DNA of 64,000 bases. Origin: Vibrio orientalis CIP 102891 = ATCC 33934. GTDB lineage: Bacteria; Pseudomonadota; Gammaproteobacteria; Enterobacterales; Vibrionaceae. Each line of letters opens with the position of its first letter. The stretch's first letter is position 1. The notes below the pieces were generated by a model. It did not search any database and was not told the DNA's origin. It was given only the letters and a program-made list of their open reading frames with translations. The stretch is from the NCBI RefSeq assembly GCF_000176235.1, contig NZ_ACZV01000003.1, positions 248,001 through 312,000 on the forward strand, read 5' to 3'. A program made the position numbers and the translations under genes. Below, one piece after another: positions 1-10,035 of this stretch.

Positions 1-2
1 GC

Positions 3-275
3 GGACTGCCGTTAGGCTCAACTAAGCTGATTCGCTCCACTTCGATGATCAACATTCTTGGTGAAGATACTCTTCCTCAAGCGGTGCTTGAAATGGATGG
101 TTGCCATATTCATTGGTATGGCAAAGAGAAGCGTGCGGGTCGTAAGATGGGCCATATCAACGTTTGTGGTGACTACAGCGGAGAACTGCAGCGTAAGCTT
201 TGCACACTTGCAGACAGTTTAGATAAAGACGCTTTCCCTGCGGTACATGAGTTTGCCGCCAATTTTTCTGAATAA
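3..275 (+). CDS. purK: PurK C-terminal fragment (N5-carboxyaminoimidazole ribonucleotide synthase), 5' end outside window
   Basis: The reading frame is open from base 3 to a stop at 273-275, giving the last 90 residues of a larger protein. The text ([12 protein letters not shown] near the start of the visible part, then [17 protein letters not shown]) is the C-terminal ATP-grasp region of PurK, the ATP-dependent enzyme that carboxylates 5-aminoimidazole ribonucleotide in purine synthesis. The HWY-K-R-GRKMGH stretch is characteristic of the family. The ATG at 45 is internal: the codons before it ([13 protein letters not shown]) belong to the same protein. A strong hairpin terminator follows 15 bases after the stop. 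Confidence 0.9.
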   Translation, partial: GLPLGSTKLIRSTSMINILGEDTLPQAVLEMDGCHIHWYGKEKRAGRKMGHINVCGDYSGELQRKLCTLADSLDKDAFPAVHEFAANFSE

Positions 276-290
276 CTTCGTCAAGCAAAC

Positions 291-320
291 AAAAAACGGC
301 GCACTTAGCGCCGTTTTTTT
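291..320. terminator. Bidirectional intrinsic terminator between purK and yrdD
   Basis: A 7-bp GC-rich stem (ACGGCGC at 296-302 with GCGCCGT at 308-314) has a 5-nt loop and is flanked by an A-run on the left and a T-run on the right. It can therefore stop purK transcription rightward and yrdD transcription leftward; the yrdD stop codon abuts it. Confidence 0.9.
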
Positions 321-901
321 TAATCTTGTTGAATGTGGTGACACTTTCGGTCTGCACATTGCAGCTTATCGCCACTGGCGAGCTTTTTCTCAACCAATAG
401 TGGATAGCCACATTTCTCACATTTACCCGCGACCGGTGGCTGATTGACGGCAAACTTACACTTAGGGTAGTTATCGCAAGCATAAAACAGTTTACCAAAA
501 CGGGTTTTACGCTCAACTAACTGGCCTTTATGACATTCAGGGCACGAGTGCGTCTGCGGAGCCTGTTCTTGTTTAGGCTGATCAAGAGACTCAATGTGAT
601 GGCAGCTAGGATAGTGACTGCAACCAATAAACATACCGTAGCGTCCCTGACGCAATACCAATTCATTACCACACTCAGGGCATGGTACGCCTAGCTCTTT
701 AACGATATGACCATCGTTTTGATGTAGGGGCTTAATGAAATCACACTCAGGATATTGGTTACAACCAAGGAAAGCGCCATGCTTGCCGTGACGAAGCTGA
801 AGCTCACCTTCACGCTGCTCCGCTTGGCATTTAGGACATGACTGATGTTCCAACGCATGTTCATGCGCTGAAAACAGTGTCTGATCAATCTTGTTACTCA
901 T
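320..901 (-). CDS. yrdD: YrdD-like zinc-ribbon protein (topoisomerase I C-terminal zinc-finger family)
   Basis: This 193-residue protein is made of four consecutive four-cysteine ribbons: CPKC..CNQYPEC, CPEC..CSHYPSC, CPEC..CDNYPKC and CEKC..CADRKC. The GxFLGCxxYPxC repeats are those of the zf-C4 modules at the C terminus of DNA topoisomerase I, which bind single-stranded DNA. There is no catalytic topoisomerase domain, so it is a free-standing nucleic-acid-binding module. It sits downstream of smg and dprA on the same strand with a 15-base gap, as in the enterobacterial smg-smf-yrdD neighbourhood. Its exact cellular role is not established. Confidence 0.88.
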   Translation of the reverse strand: MSNKIDQTLFSAHEHALEHQSCPKCQAEQREGELQLRHGKHGAFLGCNQYPECDFIKPLHQNDGHIVKELGVPCPECGNELVLRQGRYGMFIGCSHYPSCHHIESLDQPKQEQAPQTHSCPECHKGQLVERKTRFGKLFYACDNYPKCKFAVNQPPVAGKCEKCGYPLLVEKKLASGDKLQCADRKCHHIQQD

Positions 902-916
902 ATCGACCCATGAAGA

Positions 917-1396
917 TTAGTGAAGAATACCTTGCTCTTTGGTATACAACAGCTCTTCCATAAGCGTATAAGCATTTTCATTGCCCGGCACATTAAACAG
1001 TACCATCAAGACAATCCATTTCAGATCATCCAACTCAAACTCATCGGTTTCTAAACCCATAATACGATCTATGACCATTTCACGAGTTTCTGTCGTCAGT
1101 ACATTGACCTGCTCAAGGAAGGTCAAAAAGCCACGACATTCAATCGATAGGCGTTCACACTCTTTATTAGTGTAAATACGAGTCGAATTGGAAGTGCTGC
1201 ACACAGAGATTGCAGAGTGAGTTTCACTTTGCTGCAATGCCGCTAGCTCTTCTAGCCAGATAAGGGCTTTATAGATGTCTTTTTGATGAAAACCAGCACG
1301 AAGAAGTTCTTCTTCTAGCTCATCTTGATTGACTTGTAACTCCGCATCGCTATGGATGTAAGTCTCGAACAGATACATTAGGATATCCATCATCAT
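917..1396 (-). CDS. smg: Smg family protein (DUF494)
   Basis: This small acidic protein of 159 residues starts [20 protein letters not shown] and matches the Smg/DUF494 family, whose E. coli member has a very similar length. The family lies beside dprA and def in many gammaproteobacteria, but its biochemical function is unresolved. No signal peptide or membrane segment is visible, so it should be cytoplasmic. Its start lies two bases beyond the dprA stop, so the two are almost certainly translated from one leftward message with dprA and the LysM gene. Confidence 0.88.
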   Translation of the reverse strand: MMMDILMYLFETYIHSDAELQVNQDELEEELLRAGFHQKDIYKALIWLEELAALQQSETHSAISVCSTSNSTRIYTNKECERLSIECRGFLTFLEQVNVLTTETREMVIDRIMGLETDEFELDDLKWIVLMVLFNVPGNENAYTLMEELLYTKEQGILH

Positions 1397-1398
1397 AG

Positions 1399-2517
1399 CT
1401 AGCCCCTCCCCTTTCGAATATAGCCACCGGAAACCGCAACAACATGCCCTAGAAGCTCAAGCTCCAAGAGCTGCATCATGACTTCCTGCACAGGTATATT
1501 GGTCCTGTTTGCAAGAATATCAACTGGTGTAGCCTTACTTCCTACGTTAGCTAACAGTAAAGCAAATGGCAATTCTTCTTTACTATCTATTATATCAAAT
1601 AGTTCGGGCTGAATAGGTGGCTTATTACAATCAGACCAAGCAAGCAGAGTTTCAATTTCATCAAGAATATCTTGAACCGTTAGAACTAAGCATGCCCCCT
1701 GTTTAATCAATAAGTTACAGCCTCTTGCACTCGATTGATGAATTGACCCTGGCAAGGCGAACACTTCTCGCCCCTGCTCTATCGCATAACGCGCAGTAAT
1801 CAGCGAGCCACTTTTCTCTGCAGCTTCAATTACCAAAACCCCCAATGACAATCCACTGATGATTCGATTTCGCCGCGGAAAATGATCCGCTTTGGGTTTG
1901 GCTAAGGGGTGAAACTCAGAGACCAAGGCTCCACCACTGTCGATGATTCGCAGGGCGAGATCTCGATGGCGAGCGGGATAAATAGTGTTTAACCCACAAC
2001 CAAGCACAGCTAACGTTGTACCGTTTCCTTGTAGAGCGCCATCATGGGCATAACCATCGACACCGAGTGCTAAGCCACTGGTGACGGCTAGCTCATGCTC
2101 AACCAAACTGTGAGCAAAGCTTCTTGCACTGTTTAACCCATCGATACTCGCATTGCGGCTACCGACTATCGCCACTTGCGGAACAGATAAGCAACTAGGG
2201 TTACCCGTGACAAACAACAATGGTGGCGCCCCCTCAGCTTGCTTGAGCAAATCTGGATAGTGGTCATCAGTTTGGCAAATAATGTGCTGGTTGGACTCTT
2301 GCTGCCACTGCAAACATTGCTCAACATCGCGTGTGGCAGTGTGGCGGATATAATCAATTTGTTTATCACTAAGACCAATCGCTTTGAGCTGATCTTGGTT
2401 AGAGCCAACGATATTACTTGGCGTATCTATTGCTAATAAGCGTGTAAAGGTTTTCGGCCCGATACGCGGAGTAAAGTAAAGTGCCAGCCACGCAGCCAGA
2501 TCTTCAGTATTCATCAC
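1399..2517 (-). CDS. dprA: DNA-processing protein DprA (Smf)
   Basis: DprA loads RecA onto incoming single-stranded DNA during natural transformation; vibrios are naturally competent. The 372-residue protein carries the Rossmann-fold signatures [10 protein letters not shown] and [16 protein letters not shown], the [12 protein letters not shown] segment, and the [15 protein letters not shown] and FALPGS motifs, followed by a C-terminal winged-helix-like region (residues about 310-370) as in the DprA DML1 domain. Its start overlaps the LysM gene stop by 4 bases (ATGA), implying translational coupling. A second competence-associated gene, comM, lies elsewhere in the window at 17.9 kb. Confidence 0.95.
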   Translation of the reverse strand: MMNTEDLAAWLALYFTPRIGPKTFTRLLAIDTPSNIVGSNQDQLKAIGLSDKQIDYIRHTATRDVEQCLQWQQESNQHIICQTDDHYPDLLKQAEGAPPLLFVTGNPSCLSVPQVAIVGSRNASIDGLNSARSFAHSLVEHELAVTSGLALGVDGYAHDGALQGNGTTLAVLGCGLNTIYPARHRDLALRIIDSGGALVSEFHPLAKPKADHFPRRNRIISGLSLGVLVIEAAEKSGSLITARYAIEQGREVFALPGSIHQSSARGCNLLIKQGACLVLTVQDILDEIETLLAWSDCNKPPIQPELFDIIDSKEELPFALLLANVGSKATPVDILANRTNIPVQEVMMQLLELELLGHVVAVSGGYIRKGRG

Positions 2518-3557
2518 TCTTCTCCGCTCAACAGAGGCGGTGCTAGTAGTTTAGAATCGACACCTATCGGCTGAGTGCTTTGACTAACCAACGCAAGACT
2601 AAAGTGCTGATAAGGGCGTATCACGACCAAGTTGCCAATATGGGTCTTGGCCAGCGATACCTGCTTAGCGTTATCTAACTTTACTACTGCGCCTTGTTGG
2701 TAGAGCTCAAACATGCTGCCTTGAACAAGTTCATCAACCAACCCACGATCAAGCACCACCACATCATACTGCCCCACATAACGTTGGCCGGTTAAGCTAC
2801 CTAGAATCTGGGCGCTATGTCCTACCGAGGCTGGGGTTGGATAGAAATGATTGGTTGCATTCGCCAACGCTTCGAAGTTATCTGGCAGAACAATATCATT
2901 GGGCAAAATTTCTTGTCGTGGCTCGATTACACGCAAACGAGTCAGTTGTTCAGCATATTCAACATGCTCGGCGTCTGCGATACGTTTCAAAGCAACGACA
3001 ATATGCTCGTTACGAGTGAAGGTCGCCAGTTGACGATAGATCCCCCAGCTAGACACGGGTTGCTGGCCAGAAATATACACAACGTCTTGTTCTGTTAATA
3101 GTTGTCGGCCATGACTGGCACCCAAAACACGGACACTATTTTCGACAAGGGCTTGGCCGAGCAATAGATTCGAGTCGAGGTAAGGCAATACCAACTCAGG
3201 CTTAATGGTTGGGAGTGGAGATTTGTCGACTATACGCACGCTAGGGCTAAGCTTAACCTTTGGTTTCATACTCAATATCGGCTGACCATTGTGCCAAGTT
3301 AAATAGAGGCGATCACCGGGGTAAATAAGGTGAGGATTTTCGATCTCGGGATTGCTCTGCCATAAGCGAGGCCATAACCAAGGGTTCTCTAGATACAGCG
3401 CAGAAATATCCCATAAGGTATCCCCATCTTCGACGATATAGAGAGTGGGGGCATCGATTTTGAGTCCAAGGGACGCTGGAGCAACAGTTGCATGACTAGT
3501 AAACGAGACAAGTATTACGCCCAGCAAAATCGCGGGTTTCGTGAGTAAACCTAACAT
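2514..3557 (-). CDS. LysM-domain exported protein co-encoded with dprA
   Basis: The N terminus (MLGLLTKPAILLGVILVSFTSHA) is a signal peptide, and it is followed by a LysM peptidoglycan-binding domain: YIVEDGDTLWDISALYLENP ... LWQSNPEIENPHLIYPGDRLYL. The remaining roughly 250 residues match no fold I can name. The ATG at 3557 is preferred over an in-frame TTG two codons upstream because AGGAT lies at the right distance before it. The product should be periplasmic and bind cell-wall glycan. It is the first gene of the leftward unit LysM-dprA-smg-yrdD; the pairing of a LysM protein with dprA is common in vibrios, but its purpose is unknown. Confidence 0.85.
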   Translation of the reverse strand: MLGLLTKPAILLGVILVSFTSHATVAPASLGLKIDAPTLYIVEDGDTLWDISALYLENPWLWPRLWQSNPEIENPHLIYPGDRLYLTWHNGQPILSMKPKVKLSPSVRIVDKSPLPTIKPELVLPYLDSNLLLGQALVENSVRVLGASHGRQLLTEQDVVYISGQQPVSSWGIYRQLATFTRNEHIVVALKRIADAEHVEYAEQLTRLRVIEPRQEILPNDIVLPDNFEALANATNHFYPTPASVGHSAQILGSLTGQRYVGQYDVVVLDRGLVDELVQGSMFELYQQGAVVKLDNAKQVSLAKTHIGNLVVIRPYQHFSLALVSQSTQPIGVDSKLLAPPLLSGEE

Positions 3558-3733
3558 AGTCAATCCTAGACAACGATGAATTCCCGGGCCGATTAGCGGC
3601 TACTTTTTCACTGTTCCAAGCAAGAGAAGCTGTTCAAAAAGCCGCATTGATGCTGTCATTTGACATCTAAAATGTCTAGAATTGAGCCAACAAGGTTTAT
3701 CCTGATTCGGCACAGTTCAACATTCGAGTGTAT

Positions 3734-4252
3734 ATGTCTGTATTACAAGTATTAACATTCCCAGATGATCGCCTTCGCACCGTAGCAAAGCCGGTAGAAG
3801 CAGTGACTCCTGAGATTCAAAAGTTCGTTGATGACATGATTGAAACCATGTACGACGAAGAAGGTATCGGCTTGGCAGCAACCCAAGTTGATTTCCACCA
3901 GCGCATCGTTGTTATCGATATCTCTGAGACTCGTGATGAGCCAATGGTTCTGATCAACCCAGAGATTCTAGAAAAACGCGGCGAAGATGGCATTGAAGAA
4001 GGCTGTCTATCGGTTCCGGGGGCACGTGCATTAGTTTCTCGTGCAGCGGAAGTAACGGTAAAAGCGCTTAACCGCGATGGTGAAGAGTTCACATTTGAAG
4101 CTGATGACCTATTAGCGATTTGTGTTCAGCATGAGCTTGACCACTTAGAAGGCAAACTGTTTGTAGATTACCTTTCGCCTTTAAAACGCAAGCGTATTCA
4201 AGACAAGCTAGCTAAGATCAAGCGCTTCAACGAGAAGAACGCTAAAGCTTAA
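3734..4252 (+). CDS. def: Peptide deformylase
   Basis: This metallo-hydrolase removes the formyl group from the N-terminal methionine of nascent proteins on the ribosome. All three family motifs are present: GIGLAATQ (44-51), EEGCLS with metal ligand C91, and HELDHLEG with ligands H133 and H137 and catalytic E134. At 172 residues it is close to the 169 of E. coli. The start is placed at the ATG at 3734 (MSVLQVL), matching the family N terminus, rather than the GTG two codons upstream. It leads the rightward def-fmt-rsmB-trkA-trkH run, with fmt, the enzyme that adds the formyl group, only 24 bases downstream. Confidence 0.97.
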   Translation: MSVLQVLTFPDDRLRTVAKPVEAVTPEIQKFVDDMIETMYDEEGIGLAATQVDFHQRIVVIDISETRDEPMVLINPEILEKRGEDGIEEGCLSVPGARALVSRAAEVTVKALNRDGEEFTFEADDLLAICVQHELDHLEGKLFVDYLSPLKRKRIQDKLAKIKRFNEKNAKA

Positions 4253-4276
4253 CCGCCATAATAGAAGGAAGGTACC

Positions 4277-5224
4277 TTGAGCAAACCTTTGAAAATTGTT
4301 TTTGCTGGTACTCCGGATTTCGCCGCCCGTCACTTGGCGGCGTTGTTGTCTTCGGAGCATGAAGTTATCGCTGTTTACACACAGCCAGATCGCCCAGCAG
4401 GCCGTGGTAAGAAACTCACCGCGAGCCCAGTAAAGAACATTGCCCTTGAGCACAACATTCCGGTTTACCAACCAGAAAACTTCAAGTCAGATGAAGCAAA
4501 GCAAGAACTTGTCGAGCTGAATGCCGACCTTATGGTTGTGGTCGCTTACGGTTTACTACTACCTCAAGCGGTATTAGATACACCGAAACTTGGTTGTATC
4601 AACGTACACGGTTCGATTCTTCCTCGCTGGCGTGGTGCGGCACCAATTCAACGCTCAATTTGGGCGGGTGATAACGAGACTGGCGTAACCATCATGCAAA
4701 TGGATATTGGCCTAGATACCGGTGATATGCTGAAGATCGCGACCTTACCAATTGAAGCAACGGACACTAGCGCAACCATGTATGAAAAGCTGGCAGAACT
4801 TGGTCCTGATGCGCTCGTTGAATGCTTGGCAGATATTGCCGAAGGTAAAGCTGTAGCTGAAAAGCAAGATGATGAACTGGCTAACTACGCGAAGAAACTG
4901 AGTAAAGAAGAAGCGCGTATTAACTGGGCTGACGACGCGGCACACATTGAACGCTGCGTACGTGCTTTCAATCCATGGCCAATGAGCCACTTTGAAGCGG
5001 CAGAGAATAGCATCAAAGTATGGCAGAGCCGTATTGATGAGCAAACGTCGAGCAAACCAGCGGGTACCATCCTGCAAGCTGACAAGACAGGTATCTACAT
5101 TGCTACTGGCAATGGCGTGCTGGTACTAGAGCAACTGCAAGTACCAGGTAAAAAAGCGATGCCCGTACAAGATATTCTCAACTCTCGTGCAAACTGGTTT
5201 GAAGTCGGTACTCAACTGGTTTAA
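4277..5224 (+). CDS. fmt: Methionyl-tRNA formyltransferase
   Basis: Fmt formylates initiator Met-tRNA using 10-formyl-tetrahydrofolate. The 315-residue protein shows the catalytic residues N109 and H111 in [18 protein letters not shown] and D147 in GLDTGD, and a C-terminal OB-fold domain ending in [17 protein letters not shown]. The start codon is TTG at 4277, preceded by a strong AAGGAAGG ribosome-binding site; no in-frame ATG fits the conserved N terminus [15 protein letters not shown]. It follows def closely, the classic def-fmt pairing of formylation and deformylation. Confidence 0.97.
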   Translation: MSKPLKIVFAGTPDFAARHLAALLSSEHEVIAVYTQPDRPAGRGKKLTASPVKNIALEHNIPVYQPENFKSDEAKQELVELNADLMVVVAYGLLLPQAVLDTPKLGCINVHGSILPRWRGAAPIQRSIWAGDNETGVTIMQMDIGLDTGDMLKIATLPIEATDTSATMYEKLAELGPDALVECLADIAEGKAVAEKQDDELANYAKKLSKEEARINWADDAAHIERCVRAFNPWPMSHFEAAENSIKVWQSRIDEQTSSKPAGTILQADKTGIYIATGNGVLVLEQLQVPGKKAMPVQDILNSRANWFEVGTQLV

Positions 5225-5230
5225 CTTTTC

Positions 5231-5272
5231 TCCCGCAAGGGAAACGTACATTTTGAGGGTGGAGACACCCTC
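5231..5272 (+). other. Two tandem small hairpins with GNRA loops between fmt and rsmB
   Basis: The 69-base fmt-rsmB spacer holds TCCC-GCAA-GGGA (5231-5242) and then GAGGGTG-GAGA-CACCCTC (5255-5272). Both loops fit the GNRA tetraloop rule. Neither is followed by a U-run, so they are not typical terminators; they may be RNA stability or processing elements inside the operon message. Confidence 0.45.
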
Positions 5273-5293
5273 CCTTAATTTAAGGTATCCATC

Positions 5294-6574
5294 ATGAATG
5301 TTCGCGCTGCTGCTGCTAACGTCCTATTTCAAGTGGTCGATAAAGGCCAATCTCTTTCACACGCACTACCTGCTGCTCAAAAGACCATCAGACCAAGAGA
5401 CCACGCACTGTTGCAAGAAATTTGCTACGGCGCACTAAGGTACTTACCTCGCTTAGAGTCTATTGCTAATGAGCTAATGGAAAATCCGTTGAAAGGGAAA
5501 AAGCGTGTCTTCCACCACTTAATTTTGGTCGGTATTTACCAGCTAAGTTTCATGCGTATACCTGCGCACGCAGCGGTTGCGGAAACCGTTGAAGGCACCA
5601 AGACGTTAAAAGGCCCAAGCCTGCGCGGTCTGATCAATGCCGTTTTACGTAGTTACCTACGTGATCAAGAAGAGCTAGATGAGAAAGCGGTTAGCCACAA
5701 CGCGGGCAAATATGGCCACCCTAACTGGCTGCTGAATATGTTGCGCGAAAGCTACCCTGATAGCTGGGAACAACTGATCGAAGCAAATAACAGCAAAGCG
5801 CCAATGTGGCTGCGCGTCAATCGCCAGCACCACACTCGCGATGAATACCTTGAGCTGTTGAAAGATGAAAACATTGAATTCAGTATTCACCCTGAAGCGG
5901 CTGATGCCATAAAATTGGCCTCACCTTGCGATGTAACGCTTCTACCAGGCTTCGACCGAGGTTGGGTATCGGTACAAGACGCAGCAGCTCAGCTGTCAGT
6001 GAATTATCTGCAGCCACAAAATGGCGAGCTGATTCTAGACTGTTGCGCTGCGCCGGGCGGAAAAACTGCGCACATTCTTGAGCACACTGAAGATACTGAA
6101 GTGGTTGCGATTGATTGTGATGCCAAACGTCTTGACCGCGTCTATGACAACTTAGAGCGTCTGCAATTACGTGCCGATGTGATTTGTGGCGATGCTCGCT
6201 ACCCTCAAGAGTGGTGGACAGGTGAGAAGTTTGACCGCATTCTGCTTGATGCGCCATGTTCAGCGACTGGTGTTATCCGTCGCCACCCTGATATTAAGTG
6301 GCTACGTCGAGCAAACGACATCGATGCTTTGGCTGAGCTGCAAAGTGAAATTATGGATGCGATGTGGGGACAGTTAAAAGTGGGTGGCACTATGGTTTAC
6401 GCCACTTGCTCAATCACTCCACAAGAAAACGTTCTACAAGTAAAAGCTTTCCTTGAACGTACAGACAATGCGACCTTGGTTGGCTCTGATATCAACAATC
6501 CTGGTCGTCAGATCCTGCCTGGCGAAGAGGATATGGATGGCTTCTACTACGCAGTATTAATCAAAAACGCGTAA
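5294..6574 (+). CDS. rsmB: 16S rRNA (cytosine(967)-C5)-methyltransferase RsmB
   Basis: RsmB uses S-adenosylmethionine to methylate C967 of 16S rRNA. The 426-residue protein has an N-terminal NusB-like RNA-binding region (about residues 1-130, starting [15 protein letters not shown]) and a C-terminal Rossmann methyltransferase domain with the SAM loop [15 protein letters not shown], the [18 protein letters not shown] motif and the [13 protein letters not shown] motif, which together supply the two cysteines of this family. It lies in its usual position between fmt and trkA. A hairpin just after its stop may tune readthrough into trkA. Confidence 0.96.
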   Translation: MNVRAAAANVLFQVVDKGQSLSHALPAAQKTIRPRDHALLQEICYGALRYLPRLESIANELMENPLKGKKRVFHHLILVGIYQLSFMRIPAHAAVAETVEGTKTLKGPSLRGLINAVLRSYLRDQEELDEKAVSHNAGKYGHPNWLLNMLRESYPDSWEQLIEANNSKAPMWLRVNRQHHTRDEYLELLKDENIEFSIHPEAADAIKLASPCDVTLLPGFDRGWVSVQDAAAQLSVNYLQPQNGELILDCCAAPGGKTAHILEHTEDTEVVAIDCDAKRLDRVYDNLERLQLRADVICGDARYPQEWWTGEKFDRILLDAPCSATGVIRRHPDIKWLRRANDIDALAELQSEIMDAMWGQLKVGGTMVYATCSITPQENVLQVKAFLERTDNATLVGSDINNPGRQILPGEEDMDGFYYAVLIKNA

Positions 6575-6581
6575 ACAGTTA

Positions 6582-6607
6582 GGCGGTGACAATAGTCGCC
6601 GCCTTTT
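6582..6607 (+). terminator. Hairpin with short T-run between rsmB and trkA (attenuator-like)
   Basis: GGCGGTGAC (6582-6590) pairs with GTCGCCGCC (6595-6603) through 9 bp including one G-U, with a 4-nt AATA loop and TTTT after it. The T-run is short, so a partial terminator between rsmB and trkA is more likely than a full stop. Confidence 0.55.
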
Positions 6608-6630
6608 CAGTAGTTAAACGAGAGAAATGT

Positions 6631-8007
6631 ATGAAAATCATCATTCTTGGTGCGGGTCAGGTTGGCGGCACACTGGCAGAAAACCTCGTCGGTGAAAACA
6701 ATGACATCACCATCGTAGACAGAAACAGCGATCGCCTACGCGAGCTGCAAGATAAATACGATTTACGAGTTGTGAATGGCTATGCGAGCCATCCTGATGT
6801 GCTACGTGAAGCTGGCGCTCAAGATGCCGATATGTTGGTTGCAGTCACCAACATGGATGAAACCAACATGGCAGCCTGTCAGGTGGCCTTTTCTCTGTTT
6901 AACACTCCAAACCGAATTGCTCGTATTCGTTCTCCGCAATATTTATCGGAGAAAGAAGCACTATTCCAATCGGGTGCGGTACCCGTTGACCACCTCATTG
7001 CACCTGAAGAGCTAGTGACTAGCTATATCGAACGCTTAATCCAATATCCTGGCGCACTTCAGGTGGTTAGTTTTGCCGAACAAAAAGTTAGCCTTGTGGC
7101 GGTAAAAGCGTATTACGGTGGTCCACTAGTGGGTAATGCCCTATCAGCACTGCGTGAGCACATGCCGCACATTGATACTCGTGTTGCTGCGATCTTCCGT
7201 CAAGGCCGCCCAATTCGCCCGCAAGGCACGACCATCATTGAAGCCGATGATGAGGTGTTCTTTGTTGCGGCAAGTAACCACATTCGCTCGGTAATGAGTG
7301 AACTGCAGCGCCTAGAAAAACCGTATCGCCGTATCATGATTGTCGGTGGTGGTAACATTGGCGCCAGCTTGGCTCGCCGACTAGAGCAGTCATATAGCGT
7401 TAAGCTGATTGAACGCAGTTACCAACGCGCTGAAAAACTCTCTGAAGAGTTAGAAAACACTATCGTCTTCTGTGGTGACGCTGCCGACCAAGAGCTGCTT
7501 GCCGAAGAGAACATTGACCAAGTCGATGTGTTTATCGCCCTAACCAACGAAGATGAAACCAACATTATGTCCGCCATGCTCGCTAAGCGCATGGGCGCAA
7601 AGAAAGTGATGGTGTTGATTCAACGTGGCGCTTACGTTGACCTTGTTCAAGGTGGCGTCATTGATGTCGCAATCTCTCCGCAACAAGCGACTATTTCTGC
7701 GCTACTCACGCACGTTCGTCGTGCCGATATTGTTAACGTATCTTCGCTGCGTCGTGGCGCGGCCGAAGCGAGCGAAGCGATTGCCCATGGCGATGAAACC
7801 ACCTCCAAAGTAGTCGGTCGCGCGATTGGCGATATCAAGTTGCCACCGGGCACTACCATTGGTGCGATTGTTCGTGGTGAAGAAGTTCTAATCGCCCATG
7901 ACCGCACAGTTATCGAACAAGATGATCACGTGGTGATGTTCCTCGTCGACAAGAAATACGTGCCAGACGTCGAAGCGCTATTCCAACCGAGTCCATTCTT
8001 CCTGTAA
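6631..8007 (+). CDS. trkA: Trk potassium uptake regulatory subunit TrkA
   Basis: TrkA is the cytoplasmic nucleotide-binding ring that gates the TrkH potassium channel. The 458-residue protein holds two RCK-N/RCK-C repeats: a first Rossmann motif [18 protein letters not shown] and a second [19 protein letters not shown] near residue 235, each followed by a C-terminal ligand-binding domain. The start is set at the ATG at 6631; a longer GTG-initiated frame would run through the upstream hairpin and add a non-conserved extension. trkH begins 9 bases downstream, so both Trk subunits are made from one message. Confidence 0.96.
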   Translation: MKIIILGAGQVGGTLAENLVGENNDITIVDRNSDRLRELQDKYDLRVVNGYASHPDVLREAGAQDADMLVAVTNMDETNMAACQVAFSLFNTPNRIARIRSPQYLSEKEALFQSGAVPVDHLIAPEELVTSYIERLIQYPGALQVVSFAEQKVSLVAVKAYYGGPLVGNALSALREHMPHIDTRVAAIFRQGRPIRPQGTTIIEADDEVFFVAASNHIRSVMSELQRLEKPYRRIMIVGGGNIGASLARRLEQSYSVKLIERSYQRAEKLSEELENTIVFCGDAADQELLAEENIDQVDVFIALTNEDETNIMSAMLAKRMGAKKVMVLIQRGAYVDLVQGGVIDVAISPQQATISALLTHVRRADIVNVSSLRRGAAEASEAIAHGDETTSKVVGRAIGDIKLPPGTTIGAIVRGEEVLIAHDRTVIEQDDHVVMFLVDKKYVPDVEALFQPSPFFL

Positions 8008-8016
8008 GGCTCCGTT

Positions 8017-9462
8017 ATGGTCAACTTCCGTCCCGTACTGTTCGTTATCGGGCTAGTGTTATCCAAGCTAGCCCTATTTATGTACGTTCCAACTTTGGTC
8101 GCCTTTATCACAGGTACCTCCGGTTTCTTAGAGTTCGGCCAAGCCGTGGTGATCACCCATATTGCCGCCTTTGCCTGTTTAACTATCGGACGCACCCGAG
8201 CCTTTAAGCTCAGTGTGCGAGATATGTTTCTAATCACTAGCTTGGTTTGGACCATTGCCAGTGCCTTTGCCGCACTGCCGTTTGTCTTTATCAATCACAT
8301 TAGTTTCACCGATGCTTACTTTGAAACCATGTCGGGCATCACCACCACGGGTTCCACGGTACTGAGCGGGCTAGATAATATGGCGCCAAGCATCTTACTG
8401 TGGCGCAGCATCTTGCAATGGCTTGGTGGTATCGGCTTTATTGTAATGGCGGTAGCGGTACTGCCCATGCTCAATGTCGGTGGTATGAAACTGTTCCACA
8501 CCGAGTCCTCCGACTGGTCAGATAAAAGCAGTCCAAGAGCCAAAACCGTCGCGAAAAACATCGTTGCGGTGTATCTGGTACTGACAGGCTTGTGCTTACT
8601 GGCTTACCTTGCCTCCGGCATGACCTTGTTTGAAGCGATCAACCACTCTTTCACCACCTTATCCACCGGAGGCTACTCTACCTCTGATGGGTCGATGAAC
8701 CACTTCTCCAACTCCGCTCATTGGGTAGCAACGGTGTTTATGTTCTTAGGTGGGTTACCGTTCTTGTTGTTTGTTGCGGCATTACGTAAGCGCCGTCTAG
8801 ACCACTTGTTCAAAGATGCACAGGTGCGTGGCTTTACTTACCTATTTCTTATCAGCAGCCTGATTATCTCTTCTTGGTTGGTGATTAGAGATGGCTACGC
8901 AGTATCAGACGCGCTGCGAGTTTCAATGTTCAACATTGTCTCAGTGGTAACCACAACGGGTTTTGGCTTAGAGGATTTTACCGCTTGGGGTGCACTGCCA
9001 ACGACCTTGTTTGCTTTCCTAATGATGGCTGGCGCTTGCTCAGGCTCAACGTCTGGTGGGATTAAAGTATTCCGTTTTCAGATCGCAATAACGCTACTCA
9101 ACAAACAGATGATGAAGCTCATTCACCCATCAGGAGTTTTTGTTCAACGTTACAACCAGCGCCCGGTGAATGATGATATCGTCCGTTCAGTGGTCGCGTT
9201 TGGCTTAACCTTCTTTATAACCATCATTGCCATTGCTGGCGGTTTAAGTGCTATGGGCCTTGACCCAATCACCAGTATTTCTGGTTCCATTACCGCGGTG
9301 GCTAACGTGGGTCCAGGTATGGGCAGCGTGATTGGCCCGACAGGAAACTTCGCTCCACTACCGGATGGCGCGAAATGGCTACTGAGTTTAGGTATGCTGA
9401 TGGGACGCCTTGAAATTTTGACTCTGCTGGTGCTGTTCTTCCCAGCATTTTGGCGACGTTAA
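8017..9462 (+). CDS. trkH: Trk potassium uptake channel TrkH
   Basis: This inner-membrane K+ channel subunit of 481 residues has many hydrophobic segments and the four pore-loop repeats typical of the SKT superfamily, visible as glycine-rich turns such as TMSGITTTGSTV, TLSTGGYSTSDG, VTTTGFGLEDF and AVANVGPGMGSV. AAGG precedes the ATG at 8017. It directly follows trkA, whereas E. coli keeps trkH elsewhere. The downstream DUF3157 gene starts 9 bases later and is probably co-transcribed. Confidence 0.96.
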   Translation: MVNFRPVLFVIGLVLSKLALFMYVPTLVAFITGTSGFLEFGQAVVITHIAAFACLTIGRTRAFKLSVRDMFLITSLVWTIASAFAALPFVFINHISFTDAYFETMSGITTTGSTVLSGLDNMAPSILLWRSILQWLGGIGFIVMAVAVLPMLNVGGMKLFHTESSDWSDKSSPRAKTVAKNIVAVYLVLTGLCLLAYLASGMTLFEAINHSFTTLSTGGYSTSDGSMNHFSNSAHWVATVFMFLGGLPFLLFVAALRKRRLDHLFKDAQVRGFTYLFLISSLIISSWLVIRDGYAVSDALRVSMFNIVSVVTTTGFGLEDFTAWGALPTTLFAFLMMAGACSGSTSGGIKVFRFQIAITLLNKQMMKLIHPSGVFVQRYNQRPVNDDIVRSVVAFGLTFFITIIAIAGGLSAMGLDPITSISGSITAVANVGPGMGSVIGPTGNFAPLPDGAKWLLSLGMLMGRLEILTLLVLFFPAFWRR

Positions 9463-9471
9463 GGATTAAGA

Positions 9472-10035
9472 ATGAAAAAACTTATTGTGCTTGGTGGCCT
9501 AATCGCAAGCTCTCAACTTATGGCTGCACAACAACTCACGCTAGAGGATGGGCGACAGGTTCAGCTCAACGACGACTTTACTTGGCACTATGTCACAGCG
9601 CCGACGGCCAGTGAGGCTCAAGTGGATAACACCACGGCAATACCCGTGGTTGCTGGCATCCCAGTGATCCAAAATCAGACAGGGATTTTGATAAGTCTAG
9701 ATAGTGATAAACCGACCATGCAGCTGTCAGACTCAGGAGTGGATATTCTATTAGCGGCCGCTAGCTACCAAGATGGTCAATTGGTGATTCCTACCTCTTT
9801 AACCAATCAAAGCCGACAAGCCGTGATTACAGTCGAGCTTGAGGTGGAAGTGTTGGATAGTTCTGGGGCAGTACTTAGCAAACAAAACACTAAGGTGTGG
9901 TCTTCAATCAAGCGTATGGCTGATACCTATCTAAGACCAGAGCAAATCGCCGCAGGTAAGCCGATAAAAGTGGATGTAGAGTCCGCTTCTCAGTATCAAA
10001 TCAAAGCCAAAGTAATCAACATCGAAACGCGTTAG
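9472..10035 (+). CDS. DUF3157 family exported protein
   Basis: This 187-residue protein has a clear signal peptide ([18 protein letters not shown], cleavage near A18-A19), followed by [20 protein letters not shown], which I recognise as the start of the vibrio DUF3157 family. The rest looks beta-rich. No function is known. It lies 9 bases after trkH, so it probably shares the trk transcript; its last 4 bases overlap the stop of the convergent trhA gene. A periplasmic or surface accessory to potassium uptake would be a guess from position only. Confidence 0.75.
   Translation: MKKLIVLGGLIASSQLMAAQQLTLEDGRQVQLNDDFTWHYVTAPTASEAQVDNTTAIPVVAGIPVIQNQTGILISLDSDKPTMQLSDSGVDILLAAASYQDGQLVIPTSLTNQSRQAVITVELEVEVLDSSGAVLSKQNTKVWSSIKRMADTYLRPEQIAAGKPIKVDVESASQYQIKAKVINIETR

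Noticed and set aside
3660..3710. TTGACA near TAGAAT as the def promoter
   Set aside because: The two hexamers are only 11 bases apart, too close for a sigma-70 promoter, so no def promoter is called.
7926..7939. CACGTG-centred palindrome (TGATCACGTGGTGA) in trkA as parS
   Set aside because: The flanks do not match the GTT..AAC arms of parS; other CACGTG cores in the window fail likewise.
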